From CAJKWP01 sp964554475 (GTDB lineage Bacteria > Bacillota > Clostridia > Christensenellales > UBA1242), in assembly GCA_964554475.1 (NCBI GenBank), contig CAZKOT010000006.1:1-44240 (forward strand): a stretch of 44,240 nt of DNA. Reading direction: 5' to 3'. The notes under the pieces are model-generated. The model made no database searches, was not told the DNA's origin, and saw nothing but the letters and a program-made list of their open reading frames with translations. This document shows, in pieces, positions 1 to 8,950 of this stretch. How positions within the stretch are numbered: the first letter of the stretch is position 1; the number at the start of each line of letters is the position of its first letter. A program made the position numbers and the translations under genes.

Positions 1-23
1 TTAAAAAATCTTTATTCAAAGAT
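1..23 (-). terminator. Intrinsic terminator after feoB
   Basis: On the minus strand a 6-bp stem (ATCTTT at 18-23 with AAAGAT at 8-13) closes a 4-base loop. It runs into a T-rich tail at the window edge, 8 bases after the feoB stop. The stem is AT-only and therefore weak, but position and T-run fit. Confidence 0.55.
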
Positions 24-31
24 AAAAAAAA

Positions 32-2119
32 CTACTTGCATTTTGTTTTTTGTTTACATCGTCTTCCACATCTTTCGCATCCAATTTTCCTCTTAAAAAT
101 CAAAAAAAATATTGCGAAAATAATTAATACAAAAACTATGATGATTGCAAGTCCTTCAAAAAATCCTCCGCTTAGAAAAAAATTAAAAACACTATATATA
201 GTAATTGCCACAATGTAAGCAACTATAAGTTGTGTTATAATAGAAAAAAACATCCATTTTCGACCTATTTCTTGTTTAAGAACTCCCAACGCAACAATGC
301 AAGGAGTGTAGAGTAAACAAAAAATAAGATATGAAATTGCACTTGCAGGAGTGAAAAAAACTGAAGAGTTGGCATTTTTCAAACTTTCTGAAAGTCCGCC
401 AATGTTACCTGAACCAACATTGTTAAAAATTGCAAGTGATGAAACAACAACTTCTTTGGCAATGATGCCCGCTATTAATGCAGCAGTTGCTCCCCAATTA
501 CCAAAGCCCAAAGGAGCAAAAATTGGAGCTAAAATTTCTCCCAAAAGTTGAAGTATGCTTTTTGCCCCCTGTGTCTCTGGCACAAAATTAAAACTTAATG
601 AAAAAGAAGAAAGAAGCCAAACTATAGTATTTGCACAAATAATAACAGTCCCGATTCGAATTAAAAACATTTTCAAATTGTCCCAAATCAAACCTCCAAT
701 GCGTTTTATTTTTATTTTTCTCATTTGTGCAAATTCCAAAATAAAAGACTGCTCCTTGCTTTTTAAAACTGTTTTTTCATAAATAATACTCATAATAATT
801 GCAACAATAATTCCTAAAAGATAAAGCGAAAAAACAACAAAAACGTTAATTGCCCCAAAAAATGCTCCACCAAAAACAGCATAAATGGGAAGTTTTGCAC
901 TGCAAGACATGTAAGGAGTGATTAATGCAGTTTTTATTTTTGCATTTTTATCTTCCATATTTCTTGTTGTCATAATCGCTGTTGCACTACAGCCAAAACC
1001 CATTAGCATTGTATAAACACCCTTTCCTGACAAACCAACTTTTGAAAAAAGGTCTTCAAACAAAAAAGCAACTCGTGAAAGATAACCACTGTCTTCCAAA
1101 AGCCCAAGAAAAAGAAATAACAAAAGTACTTGTGGTAAAAAAGAAAGCACACTTCCAATTCCACCAATTAATGCATTTTTAAAAAGATCTAAAACCCAAG
1201 CTGTTTTTATTACTTGTGATAATTTTAGGGTTAAAAAAGTACCAAGTTTGTCTTGAAAAAAGGATTCTAAAAAATCACTTAACATTGCGCCAAATGAAAA
1301 AAAGGTTAAATAAAAAATTAGTAACAAGATGCCAAAGAAAATCGGCAATGCAAAAAATTTATTTAAAAGAATTTTGTCAATTTTACTATACCCGTAAACT
1401 TTTTTTTCGTTACGTTTTATGCTAGTCAAATTATTTATAAAATTATATCTTTCAATTGCAATTTCTTCAATTTTGTTTTGCATGGCTTTTTCAAAACAAA
1501 AATCTTTTATGAATTTTTCATCTCCTTCAAGAATTTTTGCTAAAACGAATTTTGAAGGGAAATTTTCACTCTTTTTAATTTTAAAATTTTCAAACTTTTT
1601 TAAGAAGTTTTCTAAAGCATTAACGCCATTAAAATTTAATTTTTCATATTTTGATACAAATTCTTTTAATTTTTTTTGTTCTTCCTTTTCCTCAAAATTA
1701 ATTTTAATAACTGGTATTTTTAGTTCTTTTGAAAGTCGGTTTTCATTAATAATGTTATAAGGTTTTTTATCCATGTGATTAACGACCAAGATTACTTTTG
1801 CTCCAAGTTCTAAAAGTTGCAAAGTTAAATACAAATTTCGTTGAATATTATTTTCATCACAAACGTTAAAAATTATTGCATTTTTTTCTTTAAAAATATA
1901 ATTTATTGCAACTTCTTCTTCAAAACTTAAAGGAGTAAGTGAATAAATTCCTGGAAGGTCAACAACTTCAAATTCTTCGCTATTAAATTTAAACTTTCCC
2001 ACTCTCTCACTGTTGGTAACACCATGCCAATTTCCGACATGTTCATGACCTTTTGTTAGCGCATTAAACAAGGTTGTTTTACCTGTGTTGGCATTTCCAA
2101 CCAAAAGAAACTTTTTCAT
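32..2119 (-). CDS. feoB: Ferrous iron transport protein B (FeoB)
   Basis: This is the GTPase-coupled Fe2+ importer of the inner membrane. The N-terminal G domain shows GNANTGKT (residues 8-15), DLPG (54-57) and NHMD (114-117). A helical spacer follows, then a large polytopic membrane domain with two Gate-type segments from about residue 255 to the end. The length of 695 aa is usual for the family. The C-terminus ends in a short cytoplasmic Cys-rich tail (CERCGRRC, then a last Cys near 694). Such tails occur in some FeoB proteins and may do the job of a separate FeoC, which is not present here. The start overlaps the feoA stop by four bases (ATGA), so the two are translationally coupled. Confidence 0.97.
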   Translation of the reverse strand: MKKFLLVGNANTGKTTLFNALTKGHEHVGNWHGVTNSERVGKFKFNSEEFEVVDLPGIYSLTPLSFEEEVAINYIFKEKNAIIFNVCDENNIQRNLYLTLQLLELGAKVILVVNHMDKKPYNIINENRLSKELKIPVIKINFEEKEEQKKLKEFVSKYEKLNFNGVNALENFLKKFENFKIKKSENFPSKFVLAKILEGDEKFIKDFCFEKAMQNKIEEIAIERYNFINNLTSIKRNEKKVYGYSKIDKILLNKFFALPIFFGILLLIFYLTFFSFGAMLSDFLESFFQDKLGTFLTLKLSQVIKTAWVLDLFKNALIGGIGSVLSFLPQVLLLFLFLGLLEDSGYLSRVAFLFEDLFSKVGLSGKGVYTMLMGFGCSATAIMTTRNMEDKNAKIKTALITPYMSCSAKLPIYAVFGGAFFGAINVFVVFSLYLLGIIVAIIMSIIYEKTVLKSKEQSFILEFAQMRKIKIKRIGGLIWDNLKMFLIRIGTVIICANTIVWLLSSFSLSFNFVPETQGAKSILQLLGEILAPIFAPLGFGNWGATAALIAGIIAKEVVVSSLAIFNNVGSGNIGGLSESLKNANSSVFFTPASAISYLIFCLLYTPCIVALGVLKQEIGRKWMFFSIITQLIVAYIVAITIYSVFNFFLSGGFFEGLAIIIVFVLIIFAIFFLIFKRKIGCERCGRRCKQKTKCK

Positions 2120-2343
2120 AATTTTCTCACAAAAATAAATTTCGCCAAATCAGCACGCAAAGAAAGAGTGTAATTATTAACAGAGAGTAAAACAACTTTT
2201 TTCAAAATTGATTTTTGAATTAAAGTAAGTTTTACTCCCGAAAAAATGCCGAGTTCAAAAATTCGTCTTTTAAATGACGGTTTAAAATCTTCAAGTTTTT
2301 CAACAATATAATTTCCTGTCTCTGCATAAATCAATGAAATCAT
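2116..2343 (-). CDS. feoA: Ferrous iron transport protein A (FeoA)
   Basis: This is a small SH3-like cytoplasmic partner of FeoB, 75 aa, the usual size. The core pattern of a FeoA domain is visible: a region around FKRRIFELGIFSGVKLTL, then strands ending SLRADLAKFIFVRKL. It overlaps feoB by four bases and precedes it in the same operon, the standard arrangement. There is only one Met and no Shine-Dalgarno match before it. A TAAAAT hexamer lies 5 bases upstream (2349-2354), so the message could be nearly leaderless. No obvious Fur or DtxR box was recognised by eye. Confidence 0.9.
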   Translation of the reverse strand: MISLIYAETGNYIVEKLEDFKPSFKRRIFELGIFSGVKLTLIQKSILKKVVLLSVNNYTLSLRADLAKFIFVRKL

Positions 2344-2426
2344 ATTGTATTTTATGTTAAATAAAAATGATAAATGCCCTTTCTATTTACAAAATTTACC
2401 AATAAAAATTTAATTGTTCCATTTTT

Positions 2427-5141
2427 TTACTTATCAATAATATTTTCCAAGTTTTTTTCCTCTTCCTCTTTCTTTTGATTATTTTTATTAATAAAATGCT
2501 TGCACATTTCGGAAAGCGGAATAATAATGATTGAAAGCCCAATTGCAACAAGCCATTTCCAAATCCCGATAAATTTTAAACTTAAAACATAATTTAAAGG
2601 TGTTAAAATAAAAATAAGTAGTAAAGATAAACCAACCCCAAAAGCAATTAATTGCCATTTGTTTTTAAATGGATTAGATTTAAAAATACTCATGTCAAGA
2701 CGAGCAGAAAACATGTAGAATAATTGCATTAAATTAAGAGTAATAAAAGCCATTGTAGAAGCTTCCGCCGCAGCAATGATTGTTCCATCTCCAAAAACAT
2801 AAAGACCTAAAATGTAAGAAGTTAAAATTATTATTGTTTGAATAATACCGTTTAAAACAATGCTATAACCCACTCCTTCGGCAAAAATGGAACGATTTGC
2901 TTTTCGAGGTTTAAAATCCATCAAATTTTTTTCAGCAGGTTCAAATCCCATTGCAATTGCAGGGAGTGAGTCAGTTATGAAGTTTACAAAAAGAATTTGC
3001 ACTGGTAAGAAAAAAACAAAATTTTGAGAAGCGAAAGCCAAAGTTGCAATAAAAATTGAAAGAACCTCACCAATATTAGCAGAAAATAAAAACCTGATGG
3101 TTTTTTGAATATTCTTATAAATTTTTCTTCCCTCTTCAACTGCCAAAACAATTGTTGCAAAATTGTCATCAGTAATAATAATATCAGCAACCTCTTTTGT
3201 GACATCGGTTCCAGTTATTCCCATTCCAACACCAATATTTGCTGCTTTCAAACTGGGAGCATCATTAACTCCATCACCCGTCATTGCAACAACTTTTCCT
3301 AATTTTTTGTAAGTCTCAACAATTTTAACCTTGTTTTCCGGACTAACACGTGCAAAAACGTTAACTCTTTTTAATTTTTCAATTAACTGTTCATCTGTTA
3401 ATTTGTCAATTTCAACTCCTAACATAACCTCATCAAGACTTGTTACGAGTCCAATTTCCCGTGCAATTGAAAATGCAGTGCTTTTGTGGTCCCCAGTAAT
3501 CATCACTGCACGCATACCTGCTTTTTTACATTTTTCAATTGCTAACTTAACTTCTTTTCTAGGCGGGTCAATCATTCCAATTAGCCCAATGAAAACCATG
3601 TCTTGCTCCCAAGAAGTTTTATCCTCAATTTCATTCATATCAAGTTTTTTAAAACAGCAAGCAAGCACCCGTAATGCTTTACTTGCCATTTCATCATTTA
3701 TTTTTAAAATATTATTTTTTAATTCATCAGTAAAATCAATAATTTTTCCGCTAATTAAAATTTTTGTACATAAATTGATAACATTATCAATTGCACCTTT
3801 TGTAAAAGCATAGCGACTGTCAATATTTAAGTTAACAGTTGTCATAATTTTTCGTTTACTGTTAAAGGAAATTTCATTAAGACGCGGAAAAACTTCATCT
3901 GCTTCTTTTTTCTTAAATCCACAATTTGAAGCAAATATTGTAAGAGCGGTTTCAGTAGGGTCACCGACAAAATTATTTTTATTTTGAATACTGTCATTAC
4001 AAAGGGTCATACATTTTAGTAGCATTTTAAAATCTTCACTAACAGCATTATTTTCAGCAGGCATCATTGTATTGTTATAAAAAAGTTGCTTTACCGTCAT
4101 AATATTTTGGGTTAGTGTTCCAGTTTTATCTGAACAAATAACCTCACAACAACCAAGCGTTTCAACAGCATGAAGTCTTTTTACAATTGCCCTTTTCTTT
4201 GCAAGACGACTAACTCCAATGCTCATAATTATTGCAATTACAGCAGGCAAACTTTCAGGAATTGCAGCAACTGCAAGAGCAACTGCAGTTAAAAATGATT
4301 GAATCAACGAACTGCCCGGATGAATTAATATTTCAGTAATAAATGTTACAGCAGCAATTGCCAAAATGATAATTGTTACAATTTTTGCAAATCCTTTAAG
4401 ATTTTTTTGTAAAGGTGTTTCTTCTTTTTCGGTATGCTCTAGTATTTGAGCAATTTTTCCAATTTCTGTATTTGAACCAGTTGCAACAACTACTCCCTTT
4501 GCCCTACCATTAGTGATTATATTGCCAGAATAAAGCATATTTCTTCGCTCAGCAAGAGCAAGTGGTGAACTTGTTTTAAATTCTGCAAATTTTTCAACTG
4601 GATGGCTTTCTCCTGTAAGAGATGCTTCATCGCAATTAAGATTTGCACTATCTAAAAGTCTTAAATCAGCAGGAACAATATCACCCGCTTCCAATGCCAC
4701 AATATCTCCTTCAACCAAAAAACGACTTGCAACTTTAATAATTTCGCCATTACGCATAACTTTTGCTTCGGGACGAGTCATATTTTTTAAGGCTTCCATT
4801 GCATGCTCTGCTTTATTTTCTTGAACAAAACCAATGACAGCATTCAAAAAAACAATGAAAAGAATAATAAAACCGTCAATTAATTCCCCTTGTGTGTTTT
4901 CGACGATTGCGACAACAATTGAAATTATTGCGGCGAAAAGTAGAATCAAAATCATCACATCTTTAAACTGGAGCAAAAATCTAATAAATCCGCTTTTCTT
5001 CTTTGTAGTTTGGATTTCATTGTAACCGTTTTTTGCAAGTCTTAAGCCGGCCTCGTCTTGACTTAGTCCGTCTTTTGAAGTGCTTAATTTATTTAAGCAC
5101 TCATTTCTTGAAATTAAGTAAAAATCTTTCGTATCAGTCAT
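2427..5141 (-). CDS. P-type Ca2+-transporting ATPase (PMR1/YloB-like)
   Basis: This is a P2A-type cation ATPase of 904 aa. Visible motifs are TGES (176-179, dephosphorylation), DKTGT (338-342, phosphorylated Asp), KGA (448-450, nucleotide binding) and TGDGVND (621-627). The membrane residues resemble those of SERCA calcium sites: AAIPESLP in M4 (292-299), ANIGEV in M5 (688-693) and VNFITDSLP in M6 (719-727). Calcium export is therefore the best guess, though Mn2+ is possible for PMR1-like pumps. The tail is highly charged (KKEEEEK). The start has no Shine-Dalgarno. A TATAAT lies eight bases before the ATG, suggesting a near-leaderless message. Confidence 0.93.
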   Translation of the reverse strand: MTDTKDFYLISRNECLNKLSTSKDGLSQDEAGLRLAKNGYNEIQTTKKKSGFIRFLLQFKDVMILILLFAAIISIVVAIVENTQGELIDGFIILFIVFLNAVIGFVQENKAEHAMEALKNMTRPEAKVMRNGEIIKVASRFLVEGDIVALEAGDIVPADLRLLDSANLNCDEASLTGESHPVEKFAEFKTSSPLALAERRNMLYSGNIITNGRAKGVVVATGSNTEIGKIAQILEHTEKEETPLQKNLKGFAKIVTIIILAIAAVTFITEILIHPGSSLIQSFLTAVALAVAAIPESLPAVIAIIMSIGVSRLAKKRAIVKRLHAVETLGCCEVICSDKTGTLTQNIMTVKQLFYNNTMMPAENNAVSEDFKMLLKCMTLCNDSIQNKNNFVGDPTETALTIFASNCGFKKKEADEVFPRLNEISFNSKRKIMTTVNLNIDSRYAFTKGAIDNVINLCTKILISGKIIDFTDELKNNILKINDEMASKALRVLACCFKKLDMNEIEDKTSWEQDMVFIGLIGMIDPPRKEVKLAIEKCKKAGMRAVMITGDHKSTAFSIAREIGLVTSLDEVMLGVEIDKLTDEQLIEKLKRVNVFARVSPENKVKIVETYKKLGKVVAMTGDGVNDAPSLKAANIGVGMGITGTDVTKEVADIIITDDNFATIVLAVEEGRKIYKNIQKTIRFLFSANIGEVLSIFIATLAFASQNFVFFLPVQILFVNFITDSLPAIAMGFEPAEKNLMDFKPRKANRSIFAEGVGYSIVLNGIIQTIIILTSYILGLYVFGDGTIIAAAEASTMAFITLNLMQLFYMFSARLDMSIFKSNPFKNKWQLIAFGVGLSLLLIFILTPLNYVLSLKFIGIWKWLVAIGLSIIIIPLSEMCKHFINKNNQKKEEEEKNLENIIDK

Positions 5142-5149
5142 AATAAAAT

Positions 5150-5177
5150 ATTATATACATTTTATTTCTACTTACAA
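5150..5177 (-). promoter_or_regulatory. Promoter of the Ca2+-ATPase gene, near-leaderless
   Basis: On the minus strand, TTGTAA (5172-5177) and TATAAT (5150-5155) are separated by 16 bases. The -10 ends eight bases before the ATG, so the predicted transcript starts within about 0-2 bases of the start codon, and no ribosome binding site is present. Confidence 0.55.
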
Positions 5178-5223
5178 AACAAAATAATTAAATTAAAGCA
5201 AAAATACAAAGGAACTTTATTAA

Positions 5224-5868
5224 TCAAAACTCACTTGTTTTTTCATTTTTAATAGCTTGTAAAAATAATTTTGGCGCTTTTACAATTTCTAGTTTTTCAA
5301 AAAACTCTTTCGGCATAAATTCTTTTAGAATCGGCAAACATTCTTTTAAATGGTTTGGCCGTTTTCCTATTTGTTTGTCTGAGAGCAGTTTAAATCCAAA
5401 ATCGGAGTATAACTTTATTGCCCGAAAACTAGATGGTTGTGTATGTAAAAAAATCGGGAACTGCTTTTCATTCAATTGTTTCATTACAACTGATAATAAA
5501 GCTCTACCAATTCCCTTTCCTTCAAATTCTTTTAAAACTTTAAACCAATGGATTGTTGTAATCTTTTCATATGCTTTCCAAGCAAAACATGTTGCAACAA
5601 TTTTATCTTCATTGTTTACAACAACCAAGCATTTTTCAAAAAATTCTTTTATTTTTGGATAGTAAACACTCTCAAAAAAATCTGTCATATATTTATAGTT
5701 TTCTTCTGCCAATTCCAAAGTGTCAAAAGGCATGCTTTTCCAAATATCAAGTTCATTTCTTTTAAGACAACGAATAGAAAAACCTTTTGGCATTTCTGTT
5801 AATGCCAAATCGTTTAATTTTTCGCACATCATGAAAATATTTTTGTCGGGAATTTCATCTTCTTTCAT
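5224..5868 (-). CDS. GNAT-family N-acetyltransferase
   Basis: This 214-aa protein carries an acetyl-CoA-binding motif A in its second half (FEGKGIGRALLSVVMKQL) followed by a typical motif B region (SFRAIKLYSDFGFKLL). It is therefore a Gcn5-related acetyltransferase, and the substrate cannot be told. The N-terminal half, about 90 residues, is a less conserved extension. AAGGAT precedes the ATG at good spacing. The gene ends about 80 bases before the Ca2+-ATPase start and follows the U32 gene by about 30 bases on the same strand, so it may be co-transcribed with the latter. Confidence 0.85.
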   Translation of the reverse strand: MKEDEIPDKNIFMMCEKLNDLALTEMPKGFSIRCLKRNELDIWKSMPFDTLELAEENYKYMTDFFESVYYPKIKEFFEKCLVVVNNEDKIVATCFAWKAYEKITTIHWFKVLKEFEGKGIGRALLSVVMKQLNEKQFPIFLHTQPSSFRAIKLYSDFGFKLLSDKQIGKRPNHLKECLPILKEFMPKEFFEKLEIVKAPKLFLQAIKNEKTSEF

Positions 5869-5898
5869 ATGTAATCCTTATTTTTCCTTATTTGTATT

Positions 5899-7152
5899 TT
5901 ATATTTTGTTATTTGTTTTTTGTCTAAGTATTTCACCTTTTTTTAAAGGAATTTCACACTCAAGAAAAAGCTTTTGTTCAACTAATTTTGCATCTTCAAT
6001 TTGTTCATTATTCACATTAAACATTTTTTTGACAACAAATTTTTTGTTAAAATTTTTACCAAAAGAAAGAATTTCAAGTTCATCCCCAACTTTAAAACGG
6101 TTTTTCTGTTCAACAAAAGTTTTTCCGTTTTTACTATCTTCTAACACCATTGCAACGTAAGCGTAAGATTGCTCAGCTCTTGAAGTAATTAGATTTTCGC
6201 GCCCTTTTTTGTCGGGAAAAGTGAAGCCCGTTGTGTAATCCCTATGACTGCTTTTTAAAAGTTCGTTTTCAAGTTCTTTTGGAACAATCCAATTTTCAAT
6301 TCCGCAAATACCTTCTTCTTTAACAATTTTTTTTCGAAAATTTTGAAAATTGTCAATTGCTCTTCTATAAGCATTTACAACATTTGCAACATAATATTGT
6401 GATTTCATTCTACCTTCAATTTTAAAGCTTTTAATTCCTGCTTCAATCAATTTGTTCAAATGTGCAATTAAATTTAGGTCTTTTGAATTAAAAATATATG
6501 TTCCTCTCTCGTCTTGCGTAATTTCAAATAACTGTCCTTCTCTTGACTTCTCGGTTACGCTATATTCCCACCGACAAGCCTGCACACACTGCCCCCTATT
6601 GCTGTCACGATTTGCCAAATAATTAGAAAGTAAACACCTTCCAGAATAAGAAATACACATTGCCCCATGAACAAAAACTTCTAATTCAATTTTTGTTTTA
6701 GATTTAATTTCCAATATTTCTTCAAAAGATAATTCTCTTGCAAGAATAATTCTCTTAACGCCAAGTTTTTCAAAGAATTTTACCGAATATGAATTTAAAA
6801 CATTTGCTTGCGTGCTAACATGCACATCCAAACTGCTATGTTCTTTTATAAAAGCAATGATTCCAATATCGGAAGCAATAACTCCGTCAACTTTTGCTTT
6901 TTCTAAAAACATTAAATACTCTTTTAACTGATTAAAATCACTTTCACGTGCTAAAATATTAATTGTAACATAAACTTTTTTGCCTAATTTGTGTGCCAAT
7001 TTTGATGCTTTCAAAATTTCCTCATCAGAAAAATTTCCTGCATAGGCACGAAGTCCAAAGCGTTTACCAGAAAAATAAACCGCATCAGCACCATACAAAA
7101 AAGCAATTTCCAACTTATCAAAAGTTCCCGCAGGAGCCAAAAGTTCAATCAT
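5899..7152 (-). CDS. U32-family protein, tRNA uridine-34 hydroxylation type (TrhP-like)
   Basis: This 417-aa protein has the U32 signature around residues 158-166 (ELEVFVHGAMC). Four Cys at 166, 173, 189 and 193 match the set that ligates an iron-sulfur cluster in the family. The N-terminus (LLAPAGTFDKLEIAFLYGAD) is typical. Members once annotated as collagenase-like peptidases are now known to make 5-hydroxyuridine at tRNA position 34 using prephenate (TrhP) or 5-hydroxycytidine in 23S rRNA (RlhA). Length and context favour a TrhP-type protein, but the exact substrate is inferred. There is no Shine-Dalgarno, and a -10 hexamer ends six bases before the ATG. Confidence 0.88.
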   Translation of the reverse strand: MIELLAPAGTFDKLEIAFLYGADAVYFSGKRFGLRAYAGNFSDEEILKASKLAHKLGKKVYVTINILARESDFNQLKEYLMFLEKAKVDGVIASDIGIIAFIKEHSSLDVHVSTQANVLNSYSVKFFEKLGVKRIILARELSFEEILEIKSKTKIELEVFVHGAMCISYSGRCLLSNYLANRDSNRGQCVQACRWEYSVTEKSREGQLFEITQDERGTYIFNSKDLNLIAHLNKLIEAGIKSFKIEGRMKSQYYVANVVNAYRRAIDNFQNFRKKIVKEEGICGIENWIVPKELENELLKSSHRDYTTGFTFPDKKGRENLITSRAEQSYAYVAMVLEDSKNGKTFVEQKNRFKVGDELEILSFGKNFNKKFVVKKMFNVNNEQIEDAKLVEQKLFLECEIPLKKGEILRQKTNNKI

Positions 7153-7158
7153 AAAAAT

Positions 7159-7187
7159 AGAATAACATAATGTTTAATTTTAAGCAA
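7159..7187 (-). promoter_or_regulatory. Promoter of the U32 gene, leaderless
   Basis: On the minus strand, TTGCTT (7182-7187) and TATTCT (7159-7164) have a 17-base spacer. The -10 ends six bases before the ATG, so transcription should begin at or next to the start codon. Confidence 0.55.
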
Positions 7188-7282
7188 GTTTACATTATTT
7201 TTTTATTAGAATAGTTAAAAAATTATATTTTGGAATTAAAATGTTTTTTAGAAATATTAAATATAAATCAAATAAAAAATAT

Positions 7283-7368
7283 NNNNNNNNNNNNNNNNNN
7301 NNNNNNNNNNNNNNNNNNNNNNNNNNNNNNNNNNNNNNNNNNNNNNNNNNNNNNNNNNNNNNNNNNNN
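7283..7368. other. Assembly gap (86 Ns)
   Basis: An unresolved run of N separates the U32 gene from era. It hides any terminator of era. The true gap length is unknown, since N runs in scaffolds are often estimates. Confidence 0.99.
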
Positions 7369-7377
7369 ATAAGTAAA

Positions 7378-8226
7378 TTATTCTTCCGACCTAACATAAA
7401 TTTTCAACATCACTTTCATTCCAAGAAGATTTTCAATTTCTTTTCTAGCATTTGTGGAAATTTCCTTTAATTTACGTCCAAATTTTCCAATTATAATTGC
7501 CTTTTGTGATTTCTTTTTGCATATAATTTCGGCATCAATTTCGGTTATATCTAAATATTCATCAAATTTAATTATTTGAACAATTAAATTATGAGGTACT
7601 TCATCTTCCAATAACAAAAGTGTTTTTTCTCTAATTATTTCACTTGTCATAAAGTGAATTGTTTGAGTAGTATATTCCATTCTAGAAAGTTTAACTTCTC
7701 TTTCTTTCAAAGGAATTAATCGAGTTTTTAAATAATCTAAAATTAAATTTAAATTCTTTTTTTCTTTTGAAGAAATCGGAAAAACATGTTTTATTTCTTT
7801 TATTTTTGTAAACTTATCAAGTAAAGGATAAACTTTTTCAAAGCCCGCAATGTCAATTTTGGAAATTATCACAACCAATGGCGTTTTTAATGCTCTGTTT
7901 TTAATATTTTCAAATTCTTCTTCGGTTAATGGTTTTGTTCCGTCAACCAAATAAAGAATAAGGTCAACTTCCTCCATAACACTTCTAACTTTTTTCATCA
8001 TAATTCTTCCGCTGTTGTCAAGTGTTTTATGAATTCCAGGAGTATCAACGAAAGTAATTTGACAATCTTTTAAATTCAAAATGCCTAAAATATTGTCTTT
8101 TGTTGTTTGAGGTTTGGGAGTTACAATTGAAACTTTTTCGCCAATTAAAGAATTTACAAGTGTACTTTTACCCGCATTTGTTTTGCCAACAACTGCAACA
8201 ATTAAACTTCCTTTAAAAACTGTCAT
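7378..8226 (-). CDS. era: GTPase Era
   Basis: This is an essential GTPase that binds the 3' end of 16S rRNA during 30S maturation. Visible motifs are GKTNAGKS (14-21), DTPG (61-64) and SKID (122-125), followed by a C-terminal KH domain with the GKFGRKLKEI loop near residue 248. The length of 282 aa is a little below the family's usual 295-300. It lies downstream of ybeY, another 16S maturation gene, but has its own promoter close to the start. The stop codon is nine bases from the assembly gap. Confidence 0.96.
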   Translation of the reverse strand: MTVFKGSLIVAVVGKTNAGKSTLVNSLIGEKVSIVTPKPQTTKDNILGILNLKDCQITFVDTPGIHKTLDNSGRIMMKKVRSVMEEVDLILYLVDGTKPLTEEEFENIKNRALKTPLVVIISKIDIAGFEKVYPLLDKFTKIKEIKHVFPISSKEKKNLNLILDYLKTRLIPLKEREVKLSRMEYTTQTIHFMTSEIIREKTLLLLEDEVPHNLIVQIIKFDEYLDITEIDAEIICKKKSQKAIIIGKFGRKLKEISTNARKEIENLLGMKVMLKIYVRSEE

Positions 8227-8237
8227 TTTTCTCTTTT

Positions 8238-8267
8238 AGCATATTAAATTTTTCTATCTTTTGTCAA
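8238..8267 (-). promoter_or_regulatory. Promoter of era
   Basis: On the minus strand, TTGACA (8262-8267) and TATGCT (8238-8243) have an 18-base spacer. The -10 ends 11 bases before the ATG, leaving a leader of only about 4-5 bases with no room for a normal Shine-Dalgarno. Confidence 0.6.
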
Positions 8268-8351
8268 ACTTATCTGTCATTTTTTTTGCTTAATTATTAT
8301 AACCTAACTAGTAACTAATTTTCAACCTTTCTTCTAATTCCATTAATTCTA

Positions 8352-8849
8352 TCAACAATTATTTAAACTAATTTTTATTCCCACTTTTTCAAGAATTTTT
8401 TCGCAAAGTTTATTCATGTTTTTTTCTTCCTCATCATTTTCATGATCAAATCCCAAAACATGCAAAAAACCATGAAGCGAAAGAAAGCAAACTTCTCGTT
8501 TTAGACTATGTCCATTTTTTTCTGCCTGCTCTTTTGCGACACTTTCACAAATCACAATATCACCAAGTTCTAATAAATTTGTCAATGGTGTTTTTTCTTT
8601 TTGAAAAATTTCATCACTGATTTTTTCTCCGGGTTTCAATTCAACCAAAGGAAAAGACAAAACATCTGTAATTTTGTCAATACCTCTATGTTTTTTGTTT
8701 AATGTTTGTATTGCATTGTTTGAAACATAACCAACATTAACGCAAAGATTTTTTTCATCAAGACCAACTTCTTTAAGCACTAAATCAAAAATCTGTTTAA
8801 TTTTTAGTTTTAGAAAAAACGATTTTATATTCAAAAACATTATTTTCAT
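8352..8849 (-). CDS. ybeY: Endoribonuclease YbeY (16S rRNA maturation)
   Basis: This is a metal-dependent RNase needed for 16S rRNA 3'-end processing and ribosome quality control. The zinc motif HxxxHxxGxxxxH-type is visible as HGFLHVLGFDH (His 126, 130 and 136). The family pattern TDVLSFP is at 61-67. The length of 165 aa is typical. AAAGGA precedes the ATG. It sits between yqfD and era, as in many Bacillota, but the phoH gene that normally precedes it is missing. Confidence 0.95.
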   Translation of the reverse strand: MKIMFLNIKSFFLKLKIKQIFDLVLKEVGLDEKNLCVNVGYVSNNAIQTLNKKHRGIDKITDVLSFPLVELKPGEKISDEIFQKEKTPLTNLLELGDIVICESVAKEQAEKNGHSLKREVCFLSLHGFLHVLGFDHENDEEEKNMNKLCEKILEKVGIKISLNNC

Positions 8850-8950
8850 TTTTTTCCTTTATTTTTTTGTGTTTAAAATTATCAATTGTTTTAATATATC
8901 ATAAAACCAAATGATTTTCAAAGAAAAACACCTTGTATAAAATATTGTTA

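Noticed and set aside
3331..3813. 160-codon plus-strand ORF opposite the Ca2+-ATPase gene
   Set aside because: It is antisense to a conserved coding region, without a promoter or ribosome binding site; a shadow of the real gene.
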